Assembly: GCA_031292515.1 (NCBI GenBank)
Contig: JARLGZ010000172.1
Location: 124,001-188,000, forward strand
Direction: 5' to 3'
Source: Puia sp.
Lineage (GTDB): Bacteria > Bacteroidota > Bacteroidia > Chitinophagales > Chitinophagaceae
DNA: 64,000 bases
Of this stretch, positions 33,940-41,900 are shown in pieces; positions within the stretch are counted from its first letter, which is position 1, and each line of letters opens with the position of its first letter. The notes below the pieces were generated by a model. It searched no databases. It saw only the letters and a list, made by a program, of their open reading frames with translations, and had not been told where the DNA came from. Position numbers and translations under genes: made by a program.

Positions 33940-35442
33940 TCAGGGAGCCAGTTGGTTATAAGCCGTCTCGCTGCTGGGTACCGGCCATACATAGTTCGCG
34001 TCGGTCGGCAATACTTCCGGGGCCGTGCCGGCGTTTCCCGTCTTGGCGGGTAGCGGTTGTACCCTTCTGAGCAGATCGGGTGTTCTGAAACCTTCTCCCA
34101 GCAGCTCTATCCTCCTCTCATTCAGGATCGTGGGTATCAGCGTGGAAGATGGATCGATACTGGCGGGATCGAATGTGTAACCGGGATCGGACCGCTGTCT
34201 CACCGCATTCAACAAGGCAATGGCCGTAGCCGGATCATTGTTATTGGCGGCGGCTTCCGCATAGTTCAACAATACCTCCGCATAGCGGATCACGGGGATA
34301 TAGTCATTGTAGGGCACCGAATTGTGGGAGAATTTGTTGACCAGCTGCTGTCCGACCGTGTTGGTGATCACCAGGCCCTTGCGCGCATCAGCAGACGTAC
34401 TTCCGAAGACCGGGTCGGAGACGATCCCCGCCGTATTGAGCGGCAGGATCGGGTACAGATAGTTGTAAGCCAGCGAACTCTGATTATCGGGCGCCTCGGT
34501 GGGGCTTACAAAGGGCAGAAAGAAGATGGCCTCCGGGCCGGTGTAGGTGCCGCTAAAAACGGTGACAATATTCGTTTCCAGCCGATGGGTGGTCGATCCC
34601 GAAACATATTGATAAGGCGCCGCGGCGGGTACCAATTTGGAGGCTTCCGCGATGACATTTGCATAGTCCGCCTTGGCCAGGTATACCCGGGTCTTCAGCG
34701 CAATAGCCGTGGCTTTGTGTGCCCTGGATTCGTTCAGAAGGGCCGTGGCGTAGGCCGCGGGAAGATCCGTTTCCGCGTCGTTCAGATCCTGGAGAATCTG
34801 CGTGTAGACATCCGATACCTTGCTGAAAGCAAAGTTATTATTCCCGCCGGACGTCGAAGGCGTAAGCCGCAGCGGCAACGCTGCAGCGGAACTGTTCTGT
34901 GCATAGGGCGCGGCATAGGTCGTTACCAGGTTAAAATAATTGAAGGCCCGGATAAACTTTGCCTCGGCGAGGTAATTCTTCCGCAGGGAATCGCCGATCA
35001 CCGTGGTATTGGTGATATTGGCGATGAGGATATTGGCGGAATTGATGGCCGCATAGGCGTCGGTCCAGACCGCGTTCACAAAATTCCCCGACGCCGTGAT
35101 GGACTGGTTCCATACGTTGGCGCCCGTGGAGTTGTTACCGTCGTTCTGGCTGAATTCATCGCCGCGCTGTTCGTTAAAGACGATATAACGGCCGCCAAAA
35201 TACGAAGCCGTCTGCACCTGTGAATAGAGGTTATTGACACCTGCCAGGATCTTGTCGGATGTGCTGAAGGCATTGGCATCCGAAACAGTCGTCTTCGGCA
35301 CGGTATTCAGCAGATTCTTCGTGCAGGAAGACAGGGCTATTATAAATAGAACAGAGACAGGTATCAGCGCGGACAGGCCCTTATCGGATCGCCCGTTCAG
35401 GCGCCTGTTCATTGGGTATATTGTCATAAATATCTTTCTCAT
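33940..35442 (-). CDS. SusD/RagB-family outer-membrane lipoprotein
   Basis: 500 residues. A lipoprotein signal (SVLFIIALSSCTKN), then the TPR-like helical SusD fold: SAKFIRAFNYF-type motif FIRAFNYFNLVTTYAAPYAQ, VIRYAEVLLNYAEAAANNND, and the C-terminal LLGEGFRTPDLLRRVQPLPA. It caps the SusC barrel and binds the nutrient. Starts 21 bp after susC, typical of a susCD pair. Start may be at any of three nearby methionines. Followed by the repeat-filled spacer and two amidohydrolase genes. Confidence 0.94.
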   Translation of the reverse strand: MRKIFMTIYPMNRRLNGRSDKGLSALIPVSVLFIIALSSCTKNLLNTVPKTTVSDANAFSTSDKILAGVNNLYSQVQTASYFGGRYIVFNEQRGDEFSQNDGNNSTGANVWNQSITASGNFVNAVWTDAYAAINSANILIANITNTTVIGDSLRKNYLAEAKFIRAFNYFNLVTTYAAPYAQNSSAAALPLRLTPSTSGGNNNFAFSKVSDVYTQILQDLNDAETDLPAAYATALLNESRAHKATAIALKTRVYLAKADYANVIAEASKLVPAAAPYQYVSGSTTHRLETNIVTVFSGTYTGPEAIFFLPFVSPTEAPDNQSSLAYNYLYPILPLNTAGIVSDPVFGSTSADARKGLVITNTVGQQLVNKFSHNSVPYNDYIPVIRYAEVLLNYAEAAANNNDPATAIALLNAVRQRSDPGYTFDPASIDPSSTLIPTILNERRIELLGEGFRTPDLLRRVQPLPAKTGNAGTAPEVLPTDANYVWPVPSSETAYNQLAP

Positions 35443-35463
35443 ATAAATAATACTTTTTGTAGT

Positions 35464-38400
35464 TTAAAATCCGACGTTCAGGCCCAGCGTGACCACGCGC
35501 GCGTTCGGCGGTACGTTTTGGTCTTTCCCGGAATTGATGGAATTGCCGTTGATGGAGACTTCGGGATCAGACCCCTTGTATTTGGTGATCGTGAAAATAT
35601 TGCTGGCCTGCACATATACATGGATGGAGGATATCTTCGAACGGAGGTCGCCTTCCAGTGGGATGTTGTATCCCAGCGACGCATTCTTCAGCTTTATATA
35701 GGAACCGTCTTCCACCCGGGCCGAATTGGAAGAGGAGAACCCGGTAGAGAAGTTATCCCCGTATACCAGTTTAGGCACATTTGTCACCTGCCCCGCTTTG
35801 GTCCATCGGTTCAGGACAAAAGTCCCGTTATTGAAATAGCGTTGATCGGAAATGGTGGCGATCGTGCCGTCATAGATCTTGTTGCCGCCGGAATAGGTAA
35901 AGCCGATATTCAGATCGAAATGATGATAGCTGAATGTGTTGTTGAATCCTCCGAAATAAGTCGGCAACGAGGGCCCTTGTATGCGGCCATCGGCATAGTT
36001 GTCGATTGCCGTAGCCGTGGTACCGTCGAGGTTTGTCCAGCTCTTGTTGACCGCATTGTATTGCACCTGTGTGCCGCTTTTATTCAGATACACCCTGTTT
36101 CCATTGGCCGGGTTGACACCCGTGGTCGGCACGGCAAAAACAGAACCGAGGGAATATCCCACCCGTGTCATGTTCTGTATCCCGAAAGTCGTCAGCGAAG
36201 TCGGGTAGATGTCGCCGCCTGTGCCCAGGGAGGTGACCTTGTTTGTCAGCGTGGAGAAGTTGAGATTCACATCCCAGCGAAAGGCGCCCGTGTTCAGCAC
36301 ATGAGCGTTGATACCCAGTTCCACTCCCCGGTTATACAGGGATCCCACGTTGGCCGCGATCGAGTTACCGGGAATCCCTTGTGAGGAAGACTGCGGCGCG
36401 TTCAGGATGAGCCCGTCGATCAGGTTGTTATAATAGTCGGCATCGATCGTGATCCGGTTCTGGAAAAGGCCGACATTCAAGCCCACATCCGTCTTCTTGC
36501 TGGTCTCCCATTTGAGGTTGGCGTTCCCGGCCTGTGAGAAGTAGAGCGTAGCCAGTCCTTCATAAGTGGCGGACGTGTATTGGGAGAGGGCGGCATAATC
36601 CGCGATGGAGCTGTTGCCAACCACACCATAGCTGCCTCTTATCTTGAGCGCGTTGACGACTTCGGAGAAAGAAGAATTCTTGTAGAACTGCTCTTCGGAG
36701 ATGTTCCAGCCTACGGAGCCGCCTGCGAAATTCCCCCATTTATGACCGGGAGCCAGTGCGGAAAGACCGTCGCGCCGGAAATTAAAACTCAGCAGATAGC
36801 GCCTGTCATAATCGTAATTGACGCTGCTGAAAAGGGAGATGAGCCCGCTCTCGGTCTGTACGTTCCCCGTTGGGCTGATACTGGACCAGCCTCCCTGGTA
36901 ACTCGTATAGTAGGGATCCGTGATACCGGTCCGTACGGCGCCCCAGCCGTTGATCGTCTTATGGATCTGCTCGTAGCCACCCAACAGCTTCAAATGATGC
37001 CGTTGACCGATGGTAGGATTGTAGATCAGGGTATTGGTCCAGTCCGTGTTTTTAAGGGTGGTGCTGGTATTGGTCGCGGAGCCGCCCCCGATGATATTGG
37101 GACGGGCCGTGGCGCCGTCGCCGCTATAGGGATTCAGGAAAGAGGTATTGTTGATGGTCAGGTTGTCGAACCCATAACTGAGACGGTATTTCAGGTCCTT
37201 CAATATGCTCCATTCTCCATATACATTTCCGATAAAAGCGTTATTCTCAGAGGTATTCTTATCGAGGTCCAGCACGGTTTTCAGGTTCCAGGCGTTGAAT
37301 ACGCCCAGGGCGGAGCTGTTGGCCCCATAGCCGATCGTACCGTTGTTGGCATTGATATTATAGCTGCCGTCGGGGTTGACTGCGCGTACGTTCGGCGGCA
37401 GGATATAGGTGAGCCTGGCTAACGGCTCGGTGCCGATATACTGGGTATTGACGCTATTGCCCGTCGCTCCGGTGATCGAATTGGGGGGAATGGCGCCCGT
37501 ATTAGGGCCGGAGTTCAGCGAGTTGCTATAAGAGACATTTGCGCCGATCGTGACGGTGCTCAGCAATTTGTGATCGATGTTCAGGCGTACGATCTTCCGG
37601 TTGAAGTTGTTGGTACGGATGAACCCGTTCTGATCGGTATATCCGGTCGAAAAATAATAGCTGGTGGCATCCGTCGCTCCGGAAATATTCACATTGTGGC
37701 TTTGCGATACGCCGGTGTGATAGGCGACATCATACCAGTCGGTATTGACGACGCTGCTGTCCGCATTCTTCTGCAGGGCGAATCCCGGGCTGAGGCCTGC
37801 ATTCACACGCGCCTCATTCTTGATCGTCACATATTGTTCGGCATTCAGCAATTTCGGCAGGTTATAAGGATTGCTGAAACTGACCCAGGTATCGTATCCG
37901 ACCCGTGCCTTCCCATGTTTTCCCTTTTTTGTCGTGATGACCAGGACGCCGTTGGCCGCACGGGACCCATAGATGGCGGTTGCCGAAGCGTCTTTCAGCA
38001 CATCGATCGTCTCGATGTCCGACGGGTTGATATCCGCCAGCGGATCGTTGCCCACGGCGCCTCCGCCCGAACCGGTAAAAATCGTCACTCCATCGATCAC
38101 GACGAGCGGATAGATCCCCGAGGAAATGGAGTTTATGCCCCGGATACGCAATACAGGCGGGTTGTTCAGGGCGCTTCCCGGTTGTACAATGTCCACGCCC
38201 GCGGCCTGTCCGCCCAGGAGCTGGGTAAAGCTCTGAGCCGGTTTGTTCTCCAGTTTCGCTGCTCCGACCTGGGCTACCGCCCCCGTATACTCACTCTTAC
38301 GCAGCGTAGAATAACCGGATGAAATTACCACATCGGCGAGGGTGGCGCTGCCTTCCTTCAACAGAATATCGATGTTGGCGGGATTCGAAACAGAGACGGT

Positions 38401-38700
38401 CCGGGTCTCATAACCGACAAAGGATACGAGCAACACCAGCGGAACATGTTGTCCGGTCACGAATTTAAATTCTCCTTTGGCGTCCGTCAGCACTTCGTGG
38501 GTGGTGCCTTGAATATGAACGGTGGCGCCGGCAAGCGGCTCCCGGGTCTTGCTGTCAGTCACAACCCCGTTGATAGAGAGGTTGGACGCCTGTGCCTGTG
38601 CAAAAGACAAGGCCGGCAAAAACAGCAATACGGGCAAAATCAAAAATCCGGTCATCACAAACAACGCGGACCGGCGGGTGGCGTAAAATTTTCTGTACAT
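35464..38700 (-). CDS. SusC/RagA-family TonB-dependent transporter, no STN domain
   Basis: 1078 residues from MYRKFYATRRSALF; the frame is open to 38802, but a signal peptide (FLILPVLLFLPALSFAQAQ) follows the shorter start. Carboxypeptidase-regulatory-like domain (GVVTDSKTREPLAGATVHIQ), plug (FTQLLGGQAAGVDIVQPG, LVVIDGVTIFTGSG, INPSDIETIDVLKDASATAI), and a full 22-strand barrel ending ARVVTLGLNVGF. Lacking STN and having no sigma or FecR gene nearby, it is not of the signalling class. First gene of the amidohydrolase/monooxygenase locus. Confidence 0.95.
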   Translation of the reverse strand: MYRKFYATRRSALFVMTGFLILPVLLFLPALSFAQAQASNLSINGVVTDSKTREPLAGATVHIQGTTHEVLTDAKGEFKFVTGQHVPLVLLVSFVGYETRTVSVSNPANIDILLKEGSATLADVVISSGYSTLRKSEYTGAVAQVGAAKLENKPAQSFTQLLGGQAAGVDIVQPGSALNNPPVLRIRGINSISSGIYPLVVIDGVTIFTGSGGGAVGNDPLADINPSDIETIDVLKDASATAIYGSRAANGVLVITTKKGKHGKARVGYDTWVSFSNPYNLPKLLNAEQYVTIKNEARVNAGLSPGFALQKNADSSVVNTDWYDVAYHTGVSQSHNVNISGATDATSYYFSTGYTDQNGFIRTNNFNRKIVRLNIDHKLLSTVTIGANVSYSNSLNSGPNTGAIPPNSITGATGNSVNTQYIGTEPLARLTYILPPNVRAVNPDGSYNINANNGTIGYGANSSALGVFNAWNLKTVLDLDKNTSENNAFIGNVYGEWSILKDLKYRLSYGFDNLTINNTSFLNPYSGDGATARPNIIGGGSATNTSTTLKNTDWTNTLIYNPTIGQRHHLKLLGGYEQIHKTINGWGAVRTGITDPYYTSYQGGWSSISPTGNVQTESGLISLFSSVNYDYDRRYLLSFNFRRDGLSALAPGHKWGNFAGGSVGWNISEEQFYKNSSFSEVVNALKIRGSYGVVGNSSIADYAALSQYTSATYEGLATLYFSQAGNANLKWETSKKTDVGLNVGLFQNRITIDADYYNNLIDGLILNAPQSSSQGIPGNSIAANVGSLYNRGVELGINAHVLNTGAFRWDVNLNFSTLTNKVTSLGTGGDIYPTSLTTFGIQNMTRVGYSLGSVFAVPTTGVNPANGNRVYLNKSGTQVQYNAVNKSWTNLDGTTATAIDNYADGRIQGPSLPTYFGGFNNTFSYHHFDLNIGFTYSGGNKIYDGTIATISDQRYFNNGTFVLNRWTKAGQVTNVPKLVYGDNFSTGFSSSNSARVEDGSYIKLKNASLGYNIPLEGDLRSKISSIHVYVQASNIFTITKYKGSDPEVSINGNSINSGKDQNVPPNARVVTLGLNVGF

Positions 38701-39339
38701 GGTAATGGGGTTGTCTATCGAATTTTTGTGTACTGGTGAATGAGAGGGCGCCGCTTTAGGGAACGACAACTCTTCACGCCTGGCGTATAACAATGTATTC
38801 ATCCGAAAAAAATTGGGATTGAAAAATATGGCAGGATGAGGGTTAATGGTCTGATGTGAAAAGGGATCTCCGAATCGGAACCCGGATCAGCAACAACAAC
38901 GGCGCTTGCTCATGGCGTAAATGTTTATCATTTGAGACAGCAAATATATGGTAAATCATTTTAGTCTACCAAAAAGATAGACTTAATTATTTTAGCGGCC
39001 CTCGTCTCGCCTGCCGAATCATGCGTCTCTGATTAAAATACAATAATTTATATATATTCTACTAATTTTATAGACTTAATGGAATTTTAATCTCCTCCCG
39101 CCTGAGAAAAGACCTGGCGACAGCCAGCCGGGTGTCCATTCGGTGGCAGTTCGGTGGCAGTTTGGCGGCAACAGCCGAAAACCTCCTTCCGGCCGCAAAG
39201 GCTAGAGACTTACCCCTAATTGTTTCCTTTTATGAAATCAATTTTCCCCTACCTATTTCTTCTTGGAATTTGTTTTATTTTGACATTTACACTGGCATTA
39301 TTCGCCCACGACCTTCTAAACCTTAATCTTATTAAATTT
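38701..39339. other. Non-coding region between divergent susC and mauE genes
   Basis: About 640 bp. It contains the susC leader and promoter, a second ATAGACTTAAT (39070-39080) that repeats the one at 38977-38987, an AT-rich stretch at 39035-39085, and an 11-bp tandem TTCGGTGGCAG at 39139, 39150 and 39161. I see no credible gene; short frames here lack domain content. Confidence 0.6.
38941..38972 (-). promoter_or_regulatory. Promoter of the SusC-SusD-amidohydrolase operon
   Basis: On the reverse strand TTG (38972-38970), 21-bp spacer, TATATTTG (38948-38941), a full -7 match. An inverted repeat AGTCTA-N9-TAGACT covers the -33 (38963-38983) and may be an operator. Predicted leader about 235 nt. 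Confidence 0.55.
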
Positions 39340-39792
39340 ATGAGAAAGCAGTTGCTCATCGAGCTATTCGCAGGCCTGCTAATCCTACTTTTCCTCTACG
39401 CCAGCGTAAGCAAATTCATTGACTTCAGACATTTTACCGGTGAAATGAACAACCAGCCCCTGCCAAAGGTGCTGAAGCGTGGGTTGGTATTTATCGTCCC
39501 CATCTCGGAAGTGCTGATATCTATCGCGCTGGTCATGGAGTTCACCCGAACGGCAGGATTTTGGGCGTCCGTGGTCCTGATGGGCCTCTTCACGGCCTAT
39601 ACCCTCGCCGTACTCCTGCATCTTTTTAGCCGTGTCCCCTGCTCCTGTGGAGGCGTGATCAGGCAACTGAACTGGCGGCAACACTTCGTCTTTAATCTCT
39701 TCTTTACCGCAATCGCTTTAGCCGGCATCTATTTACAACGCAGCAGAAAAAAACAAATCACCATTCACCATTTAAAACAGCAAATTGTATGA
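39340..39792 (+). CDS. MauE/DoxX-family redox membrane protein
   Basis: 150 residues from MRKQLLIELFAGLLILLFLY; a longer frame from 39220 adds 40 unlike residues and is not preferred. Four helices in the MauE/DoxX pattern: SVSKFIDFRHFTGEMNNQPL after helix 1, then PISEVLISIALVMEF, FWASVVLMGLFTAYTLAVLL, and the conserved motif VPCSCGGVIRQLNW with two cysteines between helices 3 and 4. MauE-like proteins supply or pass disulfide electrons in the inner membrane. It overlaps the next gene by 4 bp (ATGA). Confidence 0.87.
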   Translation: MRKQLLIELFAGLLILLFLYASVSKFIDFRHFTGEMNNQPLPKVLKRGLVFIVPISEVLISIALVMEFTRTAGFWASVVLMGLFTAYTLAVLLHLFSRVPCSCGGVIRQLNWRQHFVFNLFFTAIALAGIYLQRSRKKQITIHHLKQQIV

Positions 39793-40058
39793 AAAAGCTA
39801 AAAATTGTCTTTATGGCTACGGCCATCTTCCTGGGAATCGGCGGCGCCTTCGCATCAAGAATCAGGGCCAAGACCGATTGCAGTTCAGATACGCAGTATT
39901 ATTTGGCCGGACAGAATTACTTCCAGGCCGGCGGATACGGGGACGATTATTACTGCCAGGAAGCGCCGTTTGACTGCACGTATTACAAACCGAACCCCCT
40001 TACCGAGCCTAATTCGTATGCACCCTGCGTAATTGGCGCTTATACCCCGATTTATTAA
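39789..40058 (+). CDS. DUF6520 small exported protein
   Basis: 89 residues opening MKKLKIVFMATAIFLGIGGA with a signal sequence (AFASRIRA), as in the DUF6520 family of Bacteroidota. The mature part is short, acidic and has four cysteines (DCSSD, YYCQEA, FDCTYY, APCVIG). It overlaps mauE by 4 bp, so the two are translationally coupled. The cysteines suggest it is a substrate or partner of a MauE-driven thiol system. Confidence 0.82.
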   Translation: MKKLKIVFMATAIFLGIGGAFASRIRAKTDCSSDTQYYLAGQNYFQAGGYGDDYYCQEAPFDCTYYKPNPLTEPNSYAPCVIGAYTPIY

Positions 40059-40088
40059 ACCACCCAACCACACCCATTCTCCCCTTTG

Positions 40089-41483
40089 TTAGCGCGGATT
40101 CTGCTGCATGCCGCTGCTGGCAATGACATCCGGGGGAATGGGTAGTGTGTATCTGTTGTCGCCAGGCGCCAGGAATATGGGCTGCCCGTTCATTACCCTT
40201 GTCAGGACGATGCCGGCTCCTTCTTTATTCAACCGCCTGAGATCCGTCCACCGCAAGCCGCGTATCGGCAATTCCTTTCTCCGCTCCGTCAGCACCTTTC
40301 CCAATGCATCTTCGGGATCACTCGCCGTTATCTGCACAAAGAACCCGGTCTTCCACCGGGTCGCCAGCAGCGTATTCAGATCCGACATCGCGGCGGAGAC
40401 ATTTCCTGCCCGCGCGTGACATTCCGCCCGGATCAGCAGGATCTCGTCAACGGCAAGACCCGAGAAGGGGAAGATCGTGCCATTATAGCTCCGTTTCAGG
40501 ACGGGCTGTCCCAGGCCGCCGGTCACAAAGAACAGGGAGGGGCGGAGATCCCCCGGGGCATAGGACCGGTAAAGCATCGAGTCGACGATACAGCCCGCGT
40601 TGACTACTCCCAGCAAGGCCTGGGTATTCAACTGGAAACTGCCCTGGTAAAGCGTCTCTGCGTTTAGGACCGAAAAGGGTTTTAAAGTCGTGGGATCGAT
40701 CGTATCATAATCGATCAGGGAGTCGTAGAGTTGAAGGCAACTGTCTGCACAGAGACCCGCCAGGTCATATTCCCGCATCGACAGGTATATGCGGGCTTTT
40801 AGGGCCAGCAGCGCCGGAAAAGAAGGACGGTTGCGAAAATTGGAAGGGACCGTTCGGGCAATCACGTCATGAGCCTGTTCCAGATCCCGCAAAATCTGGT
40901 CATAGGTCTGCTGCACCGTCGAACGAACGGATGGGGAATTGATATCCGGGTCAAGGCGGAGCGGAAGACCCAGGTCAACCGGGGCTGTCGCCGGATCGTA
41001 TACATTGCAGAACACCTGCGCCAGCTGGTGGAACGCATAGGCCCGGATAAAGAGCGCGGCTCCCCTGATCGCATTTGCCTCCTGGAGACTATCTGCGTCC
41101 ACGGCGATGCCGCCGAGCGAAGTCAGCACCGTATTCGCGTAAAAAACCTGCTGGTAAGGCGCATCCCAATCCGCAATCCCGGTCTGGCCCTGGTAGACGT
41201 CCGCGGCCCAGACATATCCGTTCTGTTCCTCCGAATTCAGGCCTTGCCAAAGAGAATAAGCCAGGTAGAAGTTATCGGAAGAGAGTTCTCCCAGCATCGG
41301 TGTCTGGGCCATGATCTTGGTATTGTCCAGGAGTTCCTGGAGCGAAGAGAGCGTATTGGGCAGTACTAACTGCGTACTGGTAGGTTTGTCCAGGAATGCC
41401 GTCTTATTGCAACAACACAGCATGGCCGCCATCACCAGCCCGGTGATCCGGACAACCCATCGCTTCAAAATTTTCGTATTCAT
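40089..41483 (-). CDS. SusD/RagB-family outer-membrane lipoprotein
   Basis: 464 residues. Signal with lipobox cysteines (LVMAAMLCCCNKTAFLDKPT), SusD fold motifs (RGAALFIRAYAFHQLAQVF, LPLRLDPDINSPSVRSTVQQ, DEILLIRAECHARAGNVSAA, RRKELPIRGLRWTDLRRLNK). The substrate is unknown; it is short for the family. Downstream partner of the STN-bearing SusC at 41901, separated by an unusual 417-bp low-complexity spacer instead of the usual few bases. No degradative enzyme follows on this strand. Confidence 0.93.
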   Translation of the reverse strand: MNTKILKRWVVRITGLVMAAMLCCCNKTAFLDKPTSTQLVLPNTLSSLQELLDNTKIMAQTPMLGELSSDNFYLAYSLWQGLNSEEQNGYVWAADVYQGQTGIADWDAPYQQVFYANTVLTSLGGIAVDADSLQEANAIRGAALFIRAYAFHQLAQVFCNVYDPATAPVDLGLPLRLDPDINSPSVRSTVQQTYDQILRDLEQAHDVIARTVPSNFRNRPSFPALLALKARIYLSMREYDLAGLCADSCLQLYDSLIDYDTIDPTTLKPFSVLNAETLYQGSFQLNTQALLGVVNAGCIVDSMLYRSYAPGDLRPSLFFVTGGLGQPVLKRSYNGTIFPFSGLAVDEILLIRAECHARAGNVSAAMSDLNTLLATRWKTGFFVQITASDPEDALGKVLTERRKELPIRGLRWTDLRRLNKEGAGIVLTRVMNGQPIFLAPGDNRYTLPIPPDVIASSGMQQNPR

Positions 41484-41900
41484 GCGCTTATCATTCTTTT
41501 GCTCATTACTGACTACACCCTGCTCACGACTTCTCTACTCACTACTTCTCTACTCACTGCCTCTCTATTCCCTGCTACGAACTGATTCTCTGTCCACTGC
41601 TTCCAACTGCTTCTCCATTCTCTGATCCCAGCTCTTCCCCCTCTGCCCACCCTCACTTACTCCGCTTCGACTCATACTCCTCCCACCCTTTTCTCCCGAT
41701 TCACCTCTCCCAACCGGACCTTCCCGTCTCGACACTCCCTACCGTCTCCTCGCCGCTCACCACCCGCCACTTTCTCCTCTCCTCACCTCTGCCTACTGCC
41801 TACTGCCTACTCACTACTCACCACCGACCACTGACTACTGGCTACTGACCACCAACCACTCACCACTCACCACTGACTACTCACTACTCACCACTCACTA
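41484..41900. repeat. 417-bp low-complexity spacer of GTGAGT/GTCAGT words between susC and susD
   Basis: On the mRNA strand the DNA after the susC stop reads TGGTGATAGTGAGTGGTGAG and continues with GTGAGTAGT, GTCAGTAGT, GTGAGTGGT and GGCAGTAGG words for about 130 bp, then decays into G/A-rich sequence up to the susD start. The + strand is almost free of G. No exact period; words slide by 8-10 bp. The mRNA here would be G-rich with many GG doublets. Confidence 0.85.

Noticed and set aside
34057-35223. 388-codon open frame on the + strand, plus other long + frames over 35518-38322 and 43266-44135
   Set aside because: All are antisense to susD or susC genes with full domain content; the products are Gly/Arg/Ile-rich without recognisable motifs.
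41484-41900. CRISPR array
   Set aside because: Words repeat every 8-10 bp without constant repeats or unique spacers, and no cas gene is present.
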